A stretch of DNA of 64,000 bases from a bacterium (GTDB lineage: Bacteria > Acidobacteriota > Thermoanaerobaculia > Multivoradales > J023), in the NCBI GenBank assembly GCA_024226315.1, contig JAAELT010000194.1:1-64000 (forward strand), written 5' to 3'. Positions within the stretch are counted from its first letter, which is position 1. Each line of letters starts with the position of its first letter. The notes beneath the pieces were generated by a model, which saw only the letters and a program-made list of their open reading frames with translations, searched no databases and was not told the origin of the DNA. Positions 43,030 to 51,451 of the stretch are shown here, in pieces. A program made the translations under genes and the position numbers.

Positions 43030-43333
43030 CGACCTGCCCGAGCCATCCTGGCAGCTCCGCCACGTTCTCCAGGCAATCGAGGGGATCGCAGCTCATGAGC
43101 TGCGATCGCCGGTGCGCCCCGGTCAGCACGGCGACCGAAGATCCCGGAGCCAGACGGTCCAGGACGTCGTCGAGGCCCAGGCCGATGGTCGAGCGGATGT
43201 CCTCGTCGGGCGGCGGGTCGAGGCCGAGGTCTCGGAAGCTCTCGGCCACGCACGCGGCGATCGTCGCCGCCGAGTCCATCAAGGTGCCGTCCCAGTCGAA
43301 GACCAGGAGGCGGAATCGTGGGGGAGAGGCCAT
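43022..43333 (-). pseudogene. Truncated HAD-superfamily hydrolase
   Basis: From ATG 43333 the sequence MASPPRFRLLVFDWDGTLMD is a good HAD motif I, followed by a cap start (CVAESFRDLGLDPPPDEDI and GLGLDDVLDRLAPGSS). After about 73 residues homology ends at AVLTGAHRRSQ and the frame stops at 103 residues. Motifs II-IV are missing, while phosphoglycolate-phosphatase-like proteins are about 220 residues. It looks like a 5' fragment fused to unrelated DNA. It starts 21 bases after the adenosine deaminase stop. Confidence 0.65.
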
Positions 43334-43353
43334 GGCTTCGAAAGGGGCGGTGC

Positions 43354-44367
43354 CTACGACTCCTCGAAGCCCGCCAGCCACCGCTCCCGATCTTCCTCCG
43401 CCGCGAAGCTCTCGCTGATCGAGGCGCGTGCCATGGTAGTCAGCGCCTCCTCGCGCAGGCCGCCGTGCTCCCAGGCGATGCGGTACTCGTTCAGCAGATC
43501 GGTGTGGAAAAGCGGCGGATCGTCACTACCCAGGGTCACGGTGAGGCCCGCCTCGACCATCCGCGGCAACGGATGCGAGTCGAAGTCGGAGACCGCCTTC
43601 AGGGCGACGTTCGAGCCCGGGCACACGTCGCACGGAATGGACTCCCGCAACAACAGCTCCACCACTCGAGGATCGTCCAGCGCGGCGATGCCGTGCTGGA
43701 TGCGCTCGGCACCGAACTTCTCCACCGCGTGCTGAACCTCCCGCGCCGGGCCGTGCTCGCCGGCGTGGCATACGGCGCGCAGGCCGGCGGCGCGGGCGCG
43801 CTCGAAGGCGGGAGCGAAGTCCTCCTCCCACCAGGCGTCGGACGGCCCGCCCATGCCCAACGCCACGACCCGAGGGTGCAGCTGCGCCAGCACGGCGTCG
43901 AGCGTGGCGTGGCCCGAGGCCACCCCGAGGTGGGGCGAGAGGTCCGGGATCAGCAGCGACGAGATGCCGCACTCGCGCTCCGCCTGCTCGCAGCCGGCCA
44001 CCGCGCCCTCCAGCACCACCGACCAGTCGAGACCGACCTCTTGGGTGTGGTAGCTCGACGAGATGTGAAACTCCACGTGCACGGCGCCCTGGGCATGCGC
44101 CGTCAGCAGGTAGTCGTAGGCGATGCGGCGAAAGTCCTCCGCGCGCCCCAGCAAGCGGCAGACGAAGAAGTAGCGCTCCAGGAAGTCGGGGAAGTCGCGG
44201 AAGCTGTACCAGCGCCGGACGCCACGGGCGTCGGGCGCCGGCGGCTCGACGCCGTGGTCGGCGGCCAGCGCCAGCAGGGTCTCGGCGCCGACCGAGCCCT
44301 CGAGGTGGACGTGGATCTCGGCCTTGGGAAGGCAGCGGAAGCGGTCTTCGGGAAAGGGAGTCGTCAT
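43354..44367 (-). CDS. add: Adenosine deaminase family protein
   Basis: 337 residues. Zinc and catalytic motifs are EIHVHLEGS (H19, H21), VCHAGEHG, QHGIAALDD and LGSDDPPLF, in the order of adenosine/adenine deaminases. The enzyme hydrolyses adenosine (or adenine) to inosine (or hypoxanthine) in purine salvage. The substrate choice between the two is not resolved by eye. The start at MTTPFPEDRF is supported by length. It overlaps a divergent gene relic by two bases. Confidence 0.9.
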   Translation of the reverse strand: MTTPFPEDRFRCLPKAEIHVHLEGSVGAETLLALAADHGVEPPAPDARGVRRWYSFRDFPDFLERYFFVCRLLGRAEDFRRIAYDYLLTAHAQGAVHVEFHISSSYHTQEVGLDWSVVLEGAVAGCEQAERECGISSLLIPDLSPHLGVASGHATLDAVLAQLHPRVVALGMGGPSDAWWEEDFAPAFERARAAGLRAVCHAGEHGPAREVQHAVEKFGAERIQHGIAALDDPRVVELLLRESIPCDVCPGSNVALKAVSDFDSHPLPRMVEAGLTVTLGSDDPPLFHTDLLNEYRIAWEHGGLREEALTTMARASISESFAAEEDRERWLAGFEES

Positions 44368-44536
44368 GGGCCGGGGATGTTATCCGAACGGCATCAGCTT
44401 CGAGGCGACCCTGAACGGCGAGCCGGTGCCCGTGTACTACAATCTGACCACCAACTTCCGGACCTACTAGATGAAACCAGCCCTTGCCTTCTTACTCGCG
44501 GCGTTTCTGGCGGGGTGGACGAGCTCGGTGCCGTAG
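44366..44536 (+). pseudogene. Relics of exported-protein genes
   Basis: Frame one (44366-44470) reads GISFEATLNGEPVPVYYNLT and NFRTY before TAG, like the C-terminal end of a beta-rich exported protein. Immediately after, ATG 44471 begins MKPALAFLLAAFLAGWTSSV, a convincing signal peptide that stops at TAG 44534-44536. The two were probably consecutive genes of an operon whose other parts were deleted. Confidence 0.5.
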
Positions 44537-44537
44537 C

Positions 44538-44894
44538 TCAGCTCGGGTCTGAGTCGACTGGCTCGGCCTTCTCGAGGTAGCGATCGAGCAGCAGCCGGGA
44601 CTCCTGCGGCATGTCGAGGAACTCGATGCCCATGGCGCAGCGGTCGTCGTCGATCTCCTTGAGATAGACGACCTTGCCCCGGACGTCGATGAGGTCTTCC
44701 TCGATGGCCAGGGTGAGCGCGACCACGGTGCGCAGGGGCAGGGGGTGGTAGAGCTCCAGGCGGATGCCGCCGTGGGAGATGTCGAGCGTGCGCCCGGTGG
44801 CCAGGTCGGCGCGGAAGCCTTCTTCGTTGAAACGGCTGATCTGGACCAGGTTGAGGTCCTGGATCCGCGGATGGTGGCGCGCGTTGTCGGTCAT
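44538..44894 (-). CDS. PilZ-domain protein
   Basis: 118 residues. It has a basic N-terminal RHHPRIQDLNLVQISR where PilZ proteins carry their RxxxR motif, and DISHGGIRLEL corresponding to the (D/N)xSxxG motif. The binding Arg pattern is only partial (HPRI). PilZ domains bind cyclic di-GMP and control motility, polysaccharide or envelope functions. It lies downstream of an ExbB-like gene and beside the acyl-chain operon. A longer frame upstream reads through the ExbB-like gene and was dropped. Confidence 0.8.
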   Translation of the reverse strand: MTDNARHHPRIQDLNLVQISRFNEEGFRADLATGRTLDISHGGIRLELYHPLPLRTVVALTLAIEEDLIDVRGKVVYLKEIDDDRCAMGIEFLDMPQESRLLLDRYLEKAEPVDSDPS

Positions 44895-45010
44895 TGCTGC
44901 CCCCTTTCGTCGAGCGGTGACGGCGTGGCCCCAGGGTATCGCGGAATGGCCGATTCCGGCACGTTTTTCCCGGGCGCGATTCGTCACCAACGGCGAGAGG
45001 AGGCAGACGG

Positions 45011-45634
45011 CTAGGAGGCCAGCTCCTCCCGCACTTCGAGCAGGAAGTTCGCCACCGCCTCGACATCGCCGGTGATCCGCTCGACGCGGCTCATGAGGGC
45101 ATTGTGGGTGATCTGGACCGGTACCGCCACCACCAGGCCGGCGGCGGTGGTGGTCAACGCCTCCTTGATGCCCAGGGCCACCAGGCCCGGGTTGGTGATG
45201 CCCGCGTCGGCGAGCACGTGGAACGACGCCATCATGCCCGTCACCGTGCCCAGGAAGCCCAGAAGCGGCGCGGTCGTGGCGGTGGTAGCGAGGATCCCCA
45301 GGCCACGGTAGAGCCGCCGCACCTCGCCCTGGGCCCGCCGTTCGAGTGCTTTCTCGAGCTGGGTTGTGGACCGGGAGAAACGCCGCAGACCGGCCTCGGC
45401 GACCCGGGCTATCGTGCCGGGCATGGTCTCGGAGTACTCGAGCGCCTCGGTGACCGAGCGCCGCTCGAGCAACAGATGGCGCAGCCGGGAGAGATACTCC
45501 TCGGGCTCGGCCCGTGCCTTTCTCAATGCGAAGCCGCGCTCCACCGCCGCGGCGAGAGCGACGACCGAGAACGCCAGCAGTGCCCACATGACCCAACCAC
45601 CCTGATGCATGAGTTCGAGAACGCTCGTTACCAT
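45011..45634 (-). CDS. MotA/TolQ/ExbB-family proton channel protein
   Basis: 207 residues with three helices: GGWVMWALLAFSVVALAAAV (about 12-31), LATTATTAPLLGFLGTVTGM (about 115-134) and IKEALTTTAAGLVVAVPVQI (about 155-174). The conserved GFLGTVTGM and TTAAGL segments are family signatures. ExbB forms the pentameric channel that uses proton flow to energise outer-membrane transport. No ExbD/TolR or TonB gene is adjacent, which is unusual. A strong AAAGGAGG site precedes the ATG. Confidence 0.9.
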   Translation of the reverse strand: MVTSVLELMHQGGWVMWALLAFSVVALAAAVERGFALRKARAEPEEYLSRLRHLLLERRSVTEALEYSETMPGTIARVAEAGLRRFSRSTTQLEKALERRAQGEVRRLYRGLGILATTATTAPLLGFLGTVTGMMASFHVLADAGITNPGLVALGIKEALTTTAAGLVVAVPVQITHNALMSRVERITGDVEAVANFLLEVREELAS

Positions 45635-45715
45635 CGCGATCCTCCTTTCGTTCCCTTGTTGGACTCGGAGGACCCCGCGAGCGGTTCCGCTTTCCTCGGG
45701 CCGGCGAAGGCGCCG

Positions 45716-46615
45716 TCAGTCACGCCAGCGGCGGTGGCCCCAGATGTACTGATCCGGGGCCTGGCGGATGGCGTCTTCGAGATGGCCGTTCAGGGCGATG
45801 AGGATGGCACGGACGTCGGCCTTCTTGTCGCCGCTCGGCCGGTGCTCGATGAGCGGCGAGCTGGTGAGCTCGAAGCGCATCGGGCCCAGGCGCCGGCAGG
45901 CCGCGAAACAGAGCGGCGCGCGGGTCACCAGGTGAAGCATGGCGGCGGTGGTGTAGGTGGCGGCCGGATGGCCGAAGAACTCGATCGGCACGCCGCCGGT
46001 GTGGGCGTGCTGATCGGTGAGCAGCGCCAGGATCTCGCGGTCCTGAAGCACCGCCAGGAAGCGCCTGGGGTCGGCGGCGTACTTGGGGATGGGATGGAAG
46101 CGGTACCGGGGCTTGCGCCGCTGAATCAGCTCCTCGACCCGTGGATTGTTCATCGTGCGGGTTATGCCGGCCACCGGCTTGTAGCGCGAGAGCAGCTGCG
46201 CCGCGATCTCCCAGTTGCCGAAGTGACCGGAGGCCATGATCAGAGCCTGCTCCGGATCTTCGAGCACCGCCATCACGTCCGGCGCGATCTCGAGCTTCAC
46301 ATGCTCGCGCCAGCGGTCGTCCTCGAGCATCTCGGCCGACTTCAGAGACTCGATGACGAGCATGCCGAAGTGCTCCGCGGACCTTCGCGACAGCGCGCTC
46401 GCCCGGCCCGGGTCGGTCTCGATGCCGCCGCGCAGGATGTTCTCGCGCGCCACCCGGCGGCGGGGGAAGTCGGCGCGCCACCACAGACCGGCCAGGACGC
46501 GCGCCAGGCGGTAGGCACCGGCCAGCGACAGGCGGTCGACGAAGGCGAGCGCCAGCCGCAGGAGCTGGTACTCGATCAGGTGCCGCAGGGCGAGCAGGTG
46601 GCGCAGGGCGCTCAG
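45716..46615 (-). CDS. HtrB/LpxL-like acyltransferase coupled to ACP
   Basis: About 299 residues. The HX4E motif is ASGHFGNWEIAAQLL (near residue 130), followed by GITRTMNNPRVEEL and an ILALLTDQHAHTGG segment. No standard start fits: the ACP stop TGA (46614-46612) overlaps an in-frame CTG (46615), giving LSALRHLLALRHLIEYQLLR, a natural N-terminus for this family. The next GTG would remove about 55 residues. The enzyme should take acyl chains directly from the ACP encoded just upstream. Confidence 0.82.
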   Translation of the reverse strand: MSALRHLLALRHLIEYQLLRLALAFVDRLSLAGAYRLARVLAGLWWRADFPRRRVARENILRGGIETDPGRASALSRRSAEHFGMLVIESLKSAEMLEDDRWREHVKLEIAPDVMAVLEDPEQALIMASGHFGNWEIAAQLLSRYKPVAGITRTMNNPRVEELIQRRKPRYRFHPIPKYAADPRRFLAVLQDREILALLTDQHAHTGGVPIEFFGHPAATYTTAAMLHLVTRAPLCFAACRRLGPMRFELTSSPLIEHRPSGDKKADVRAILIALNGHLEDAIRQAPDQYIWGHRRWRD

Positions 46616-46854
46616 GCTCCGCGCTTCCTCAGCAGGGCCGCGATCTCGCCCACCGTGCCGATGTCGATGACCTCGGCGGCTTCCAGCGTGATGCCGAAGT
46701 CCTGGTCGATGTCGTACAGCAGGTCGAGGATGGAGAGCGAGTCGATGCCGAGCGACTCGATGGTCGTCGAGCCGTCGACAGAATCCCAATCGCGGTCCTC
46801 CGCCGAGCTGTCGCGCAGGATGTCCCGCAGCTTGTCGATGATCGCGTCACTCAT
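46612..46854 (-). CDS. Acyl carrier protein
   Basis: 80 residues with the phosphopantetheine site GIDSLSILDLL (Ser39) and an acidic helix II. It resembles specialised ACPs (LEAAEVIDIGTVGEIAALL) more than the housekeeping AcpP. It sits between a ketosynthase and an acyltransferase, so it likely carries the chain those enzymes build and transfer. It starts 23 bases after the ketosynthase stop. Confidence 0.93.
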   Translation of the reverse strand: MSDAIIDKLRDILRDSSAEDRDWDSVDGSTTIESLGIDSLSILDLLYDIDQDFGITLEAAEVIDIGTVGEIAALLRKRGA

Positions 46855-46877
46855 GCCGTCTCCCGAGCTGTTCTCTC

Positions 46878-48131
46878 TCACTCGATCCGGCGCAGCACCA
46901 GCACGCCGTTGCCGCCGCCGAATCCGAAGCTGTTCTTCATCGCCAGCGGCGAGTCCACCGGTTGGGGCTCGCTGCCGACCAGGGTCACCGGACACTCCGG
47001 ATCGGGCCGCTGCAGGTTGAGGTTGGGTGGCACCACGCCGGCCTCCAAGCCGAGCAGCGCGACGATCGTCTCGAGTGCTCCAGAAGCGCCCAGAGTATGG
47101 CCGAAGTAGGACTTGTTGGCCACCACCGGCACGCGGTCGGCGGCCGCGCCCAGCACCTGCCGGATCGATTGGCTCTCGCACAGATCGTTGCTGCGGGTGG
47201 CGGTGCCGTGGGCGTTGATCACCCCGATCTCCCCGGGTGTCACGCCGGCGTCGGCCAGGGCGCGGCGCATGGCTAGCGCCTGGCCCTCGGGATTGGGGCT
47301 GGTGCGGTGCTTGGCGTCGGAGCTCTCGCCGTAGCCAAGGATCTCGCCGCGCACGCGGACTCCGCGCTCCCGGGCGCTCCTGAGCGACTCGACTACCAGC
47401 GCGCCGGCGCCTTCGCCGAGCACGCAGCCGTCGCGACCTGTGTCGAACGGACGGCAGGCGCGCGCCGGATCGGGGTTGGTGGAGAGCACGCCGAGGTTGT
47501 CCCAGACGCCGTAGAAGAAGGGGTCGAAGAAGCCCTCGGCGCCGCCGCACAGCACGGTCTCGGCGTAGCCGTCGCGCACCATGCGGAAGGCGGTGCCGAT
47601 GGCGTTGGTCGCCGAGGTGCAGGCCGACACCACCATGTAGTTGGCGCCGGTGAGCCGAAAGTGGATCGACAGGCCCGAGGAGATGGCGTTGTACATGCAC
47701 CGCGGCACGGTGGTGGGGCGCAGCCCCTTGACGCCCTTCTCGAAGAAGGCCGAGAACGCAGTGTGGTGGGCCTGAGCCGAGCCGACGCCGGTGCCGAAGA
47801 TCACCGCCACGTCCTGCTCGTCGTAGGGCGGCGGACCACTGGCCAGGCCCGCCTGTTCGAGGGCGCCCGAGGCGGCGACCATCGCCAGGTCGAGCGCGCG
47901 GTCGATCGGCCGCCTCCTCAGGCTCTTCAGGCGCGCGGTGGTCGCTTCTCTGTCGACCTCGGCGCCGATCTCCACCTGGTACGGCGTGGTGTCGAGGCAC
48001 TTCAGGTGGTCGATGCCGCCGCGCCCGGCGAGCAGGTTGGCCCACATGCTCTTCTCGTCGACGCCGATGGCGCTCGCCATGCCGAGCCCGGTGACCACGA
48101 CTCGGCGACGGTTGATCGTGTGACCGCTCAT
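46878..48131 (-). CDS. fabF: Beta-ketoacyl-ACP synthase II-like
   Basis: 417 residues of KAS II type. The catalytic triad is Cys171 (VVSACTSATNAIG), His in INAHGTATRSND (near 310) and His in KSYFGHTLGASG (near 345). The C-terminal NSFGFGGGNGVLVL is typical. It condenses acyl-ACP with malonyl-ACP. Genomic placement with a private ACP, a reductase and an acyltransferase suggests a dedicated chain-elongation set rather than bulk fatty acid synthesis. It starts 12 bases after the reductase stop. Confidence 0.92.
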   Translation of the reverse strand: MSGHTINRRRVVVTGLGMASAIGVDEKSMWANLLAGRGGIDHLKCLDTTPYQVEIGAEVDREATTARLKSLRRRPIDRALDLAMVAASGALEQAGLASGPPPYDEQDVAVIFGTGVGSAQAHHTAFSAFFEKGVKGLRPTTVPRCMYNAISSGLSIHFRLTGANYMVVSACTSATNAIGTAFRMVRDGYAETVLCGGAEGFFDPFFYGVWDNLGVLSTNPDPARACRPFDTGRDGCVLGEGAGALVVESLRSARERGVRVRGEILGYGESSDAKHRTSPNPEGQALAMRRALADAGVTPGEIGVINAHGTATRSNDLCESQSIRQVLGAAADRVPVVANKSYFGHTLGASGALETIVALLGLEAGVVPPNLNLQRPDPECPVTLVGSEPQPVDSPLAMKNSFGFGGGNGVLVLRRIE

Positions 48132-48143
48132 CGTTCCTTCACC

Positions 48144-48887
48144 TCATCCGTTCATCCAAAGGCCGCCGTCGACGTGCAGCACCTGACCGGTGAGGTACGA
48201 GGACTCCTCCGACATCAGGAACGCCACCACCCGGGCCACTTCTTCCGGCTGGCCCAGGCGGCCGAGCGGGATGCCCAGCCGCTTGCGGCCTTCGTCCGAA
48301 AGCGCCGCCGTCATGTCGGTCTCGACGAAGCCGGGCGACACCGCGTTGCAGCGGATGCCGAAACGCGCCGCCTCGAGCGCCAGGCTGCGGGTCAGGCTCA
48401 CCAGGCCGGCCTTGGCGGCCGCGTAGTCGGCGCCCATCCAGCGCCCCGGGCCATGCGCCGCCAGCGACGCCATGTTGACGATACTGCCGGCACGTGCCCG
48501 GCGCATGCGCTGGTAGGCTTCCTGCGAAGCGACGAATGCCGCCTCCAGGTTGAGTCTCTGGGTCTTGCGCCACTGCTCGAGGTTCAGACCGCGAAAAGCT
48601 ACCGCCCGACCGCCGCCGGCGTTGTTGACCAGGCCGTTCAAGCCGCCGCAGCGATCCGCCACCGCCCGCACCAGGTCGCGCGCGGCCTCGGACTCGAAAA
48701 GATCGGCGGCGAACGGCACGGCGCGCTCGCCGTGAAGCTCGGAGCAGACCTCCTCGACCTGAGCCAGATCACGGCCATGGACCGCGACCGCAGCGCCACG
48801 CGCGATCAGCTCCGCGGCCACCGCGCGGCCGATACCGCGGGTGGAACCGGTAACGAGGACGACCTGGTCGGCGAGAGTCGAAGTCAT
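48144..48887 (-). CDS. fabG: 3-oxoacyl-ACP reductase-like SDR
   Basis: 247 residues with the Rossmann motif [13 protein letters not shown] (about 13-25), NNAGG, catalytic Ser in [19 protein letters not shown] (Tyr and Lys) and the late PGFVETDMT. It should reduce 3-oxoacyl-ACP with NAD(P)H. It is first in the fabG-KAS-ACP-acyltransferase operon. Dehydratase and enoyl reductase genes are absent locally, so product may be 3-hydroxyacyl, or the cycle may be completed by housekeeping enzymes. Confidence 0.9.
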   Translation of the reverse strand: MTSTLADQVVLVTGSTRGIGRAVAAELIARGAAVAVHGRDLAQVEEVCSELHGERAVPFAADLFESEAARDLVRAVADRCGGLNGLVNNAGGGRAVAFRGLNLEQWRKTQRLNLEAAFVASQEAYQRMRRARAGSIVNMASLAAHGPGRWMGADYAAAKAGLVSLTRSLALEAARFGIRCNAVSPGFVETDMTAALSDEGRKRLGIPLGRLGQPEEVARVVAFLMSEESSYLTGQVLHVDGGLWMNG

Positions 48888-48937
48888 CGCGCGAGTTTAG
48901 CGCAGCGCCGCCCGCAGGGAATCGGGCGGCGCGACTC

Positions 48938-50335
48938 CTACTCTCCGTATTCGAAGACCAGCTCGATCTTCCGCTCGCCTTCTGAAGCGTCGACGTAGAG
49001 CACTTCGTTGGGGCCTTCGTCGAAGCTCGGTAGGGATTGCGGCGCCACCTGGAAATCGTGCTCGTAGCGGAGATTCGCGACGTGCCACCGCGCGCCCTCG
49101 GCGTGCGCCGCGTAGGTCAGGCGCAGCTGATGGTGGTAGGTCGGCCGATTGGCTTTCCGCGGCAGGAACCGATCCAGCGAGACCAGCGCGTCGACCCCAC
49201 CCGTGCCCTCGGACGACCATGCCCGGTGCCACCGCTCGCCGTCTCGGGCCAGCTCCAGCGCCAGGGCGCCCGCGCCCCGCGGCTCGCCGACGATTCGTAC
49301 GCGGCCGGCGAGCAGGGGGTAGGGGCTGATGAAGTGATAGGTGAGACGGGCCTCTTCGTCGATGTCTGGGGCGAAGACCAGCCTCGGCTCGCCCTGCTCG
49401 GACTCCAGGTTCACACCCGTGACCTCGACGGCACCCTCGCGGAAGACGTCGTCGCGCAGAACCGGCTCGAAGGTGAACCGTCCGTTGCCGTAGACCTGTG
49501 GCTCGGTCTGGTAACGGCTGTCGACGTACAGACCCCAGTTGCTCCGCGAGCGCAGGATCGACTCGCCGGGGCGCAGGTCGAAAGACATGGCGTGACGCGA
49601 GCGGCCGCTGTACCACCGGGCGACCCGGTTGTCGCCGCGTGAGGTGTAGAGATCGACCAGGTGCTCGGTGTCCCAGTAGAGCGGATTGGGGCTGGGCTTG
49701 CGCCGGATCAGGCGCGGATTGCCGGCCAACCGGTTGACGCTGGCGATCGTCTCCTCGTCTCCACCCAGGTAGACGACCTCGCCGTCGGCGTCGAACATGT
49801 GCCAGTCGTCGTCGTACCAGGCCTCGGAGACCACGTGCCCACCGAGGTGCCAGATCCGCGCCTCGAGGCCCGCCTGCCGCGCCAGCGTCATGAAGCTGTT
49901 GGCCGCGTCGTCGCAGAAACCGTAGCCGTAGACGTTGAGCAGGCGCACGGGGTCGTGCATCTCGGCCTGGTTGTGGGTCGGATCATCGTGGCGGCGACTC
50001 GCCACCAGGAACTCCCAGATGGCGAACGCCTTGTCGCGGTCCGAGAGCCCGGGTTCCAGAATCTCCTCCAGCATGCTGTCGAGATCGAACCAATCCCCGC
50101 GGCCGTTCACGATCAGGCGTGGATCGCTCACGATCTCGTCGCCGGCATTGCGCAAGATGATGGTCTCGGGCGCCGCCGGGCCGGGCATCGAAACGCTGTA
50201 GCGCTCCGGCGACTCGACGAGCAGCCGGCGGTGGGTCGACCCCGGCGCGGCCGGGTCGTCCCGGAAGCCGAGCAGCACCAGGCCGATGGCGATCGGCAGG
50301 GCGACTGCGACGAGGTGGCGCGGGCGGGGCTTCAT
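48938..50335 (-). CDS. Exported transglutaminase-like protein
   Basis: 465 residues with an N-terminal signal anchor (LVAVALPIAIGLVLLGF). The transglutaminase-like core has Cys141 (YGYGFCDDAANSF), His167 (LGGHVVSEAWYDD) and an Asp in WHMFDADGEV. Residues after 260 form beta-rich domains (PRLVFAPDIDEEARLTYHFI). The fold usually acts as a protease or cross-linking enzyme in the periplasm. It is 9 bases upstream-adjacent to a GT2 gene and part of the second glycan locus. Substrate unknown. Confidence 0.8.
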   Translation of the reverse strand: MKPRPRHLVAVALPIAIGLVLLGFRDDPAAPGSTHRRLLVESPERYSVSMPGPAAPETIILRNAGDEIVSDPRLIVNGRGDWFDLDSMLEEILEPGLSDRDKAFAIWEFLVASRRHDDPTHNQAEMHDPVRLLNVYGYGFCDDAANSFMTLARQAGLEARIWHLGGHVVSEAWYDDDWHMFDADGEVVYLGGDEETIASVNRLAGNPRLIRRKPSPNPLYWDTEHLVDLYTSRGDNRVARWYSGRSRHAMSFDLRPGESILRSRSNWGLYVDSRYQTEPQVYGNGRFTFEPVLRDDVFREGAVEVTGVNLESEQGEPRLVFAPDIDEEARLTYHFISPYPLLAGRVRIVGEPRGAGALALELARDGERWHRAWSSEGTGGVDALVSLDRFLPRKANRPTYHHQLRLTYAAHAEGARWHVANLRYEHDFQVAPQSLPSFDEGPNEVLYVDASEGERKIELVFEYGE

Positions 50336-50344
50336 GAGTCGATT

Positions 50345-51403
50345 CTAGCGCCCCGAAAAGTCGGGTTTCTCGACCATTCGCAGGCCCAGCTCCCGACCCG
50401 CCTCGTCGACCAGGCGCAGAAAGTAGGTGCCGGGTGCCAGAGGCCCCCAGATTTCCTCGGGCAGCTCATACGGCGATTCGACACTGGAAGGCAACCGCCG
50501 GCCGGCGGCCGGGTAGCCCAAAGGAGACGGCGAGACCTCCAGCCAAACGGGCCGACCGTCCCCTGGCATCGCTCGGTCGGGCGACCCGGGGGTCGCGGCG
50601 CGGCTCAGCCATTCCAGAAACCGGGTGAAACCCGCACCGTAGGCTCGGCGACGGAACCGCCGATTGGATTCCAGGAACCACTGCTCCGATCGGCGCTCGC
50701 CCGCGGTGCTGCGAGCGTAGAAGTGGACCCCTTCAGCCGCTGGTACGAAGCGCGCCTCGAGCCTCGCTTCACGCAGTCGCAACAGCCATTCAGTCTCTTC
50801 GAAGTACAGCCGGTAGCCCTCGTCGAACGGCCCCACCCGATCCCAGGCCGAGCGGCGGAACGCCAGCAGCGCGCCGCTCAGATCGTGACTCGTCATGGGC
50901 GCGCTCGCCGTCCACTGACGGCGGGCATGTCGGCGCCAGCGCCGCCGGGCGCGACCGGCCCATCTCTCGCTCCGCGGCGCCAGCACGGCCAGCAGCTCGG
51001 ACCAGCGACTCACCGGCTCGGTCGGCGGCAAGAGAAACTCCCGGGCATAATCCCAGTAGAAACGAGCGCCGGCCGCGGCGGCACCGTCGTCGAGCGCCTC
51101 GACCAGCGCGCCGAGGCAGCCCGGCAGCACCTCGACGTCCGGGTTCATGACCACCAGATGCTCGGCCGAGGTCTCGCGCACGCCCAGGTTGGCGCCGCCA
51201 GCGTAGCCCAGGTTGCGGCCGGGATCGAGCCGGGGCGCCGGCAGCGACGACAGTAGATCCCGATCCTCGGGTCGGCTACCGTTGTCGATCACCAGCGGCT
51301 CCAGATCCAGGCCGCTCTCTTTAGCGTCGCGCTCCAGGGCGTCGAGGGCTCCGCGGAGGAGCTCGGGCGTATGGTAGTGGACGAGGACGACGGCGAGTTT
51401 CAT
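50345..51403 (-). CDS. Glycosyltransferase family 2 (rhamnosyltransferase-like)
   Basis: 352 residues. GT-A features are VVLVHYHTPELLRGALDAL, VIDNGSRPED, the NLGYAGGANLGV segment and VVMNPDVEVLPG (DxD-like NPDVE). The later FDEGYRLYFEETEWLLRLRE matches the ED/acceptor region of WsaE/RfbN-like rhamnosyltransferases. It likely builds surface polysaccharide. A ~100-residue beta-rich tail follows (VWLEVSPSPLGYPAAG), which is not typical of the core family. Confidence 0.88.
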   Translation of the reverse strand: MKLAVVLVHYHTPELLRGALDALERDAKESGLDLEPLVIDNGSRPEDRDLLSSLPAPRLDPGRNLGYAGGANLGVRETSAEHLVVMNPDVEVLPGCLGALVEALDDGAAAAGARFYWDYAREFLLPPTEPVSRWSELLAVLAPRSERWAGRARRRWRRHARRQWTASAPMTSHDLSGALLAFRRSAWDRVGPFDEGYRLYFEETEWLLRLREARLEARFVPAAEGVHFYARSTAGERRSEQWFLESNRRFRRRAYGAGFTRFLEWLSRAATPGSPDRAMPGDGRPVWLEVSPSPLGYPAAGRRLPSSVESPYELPEEIWGPLAPGTYFLRLVDEAGRELGLRMVEKPDFSGR

Positions 51404-51451
51404 GGCGAGCCCTAGGTTACATTTGTATGTAAGCTTGCCGGTGATGAATCG

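Noticed and set aside
45104..47020. A 638-codon plus-strand frame
   Set aside because: It is antisense to the ExbB-like, acyltransferase, ACP and ketosynthase genes, all of which have recognisable active sites.
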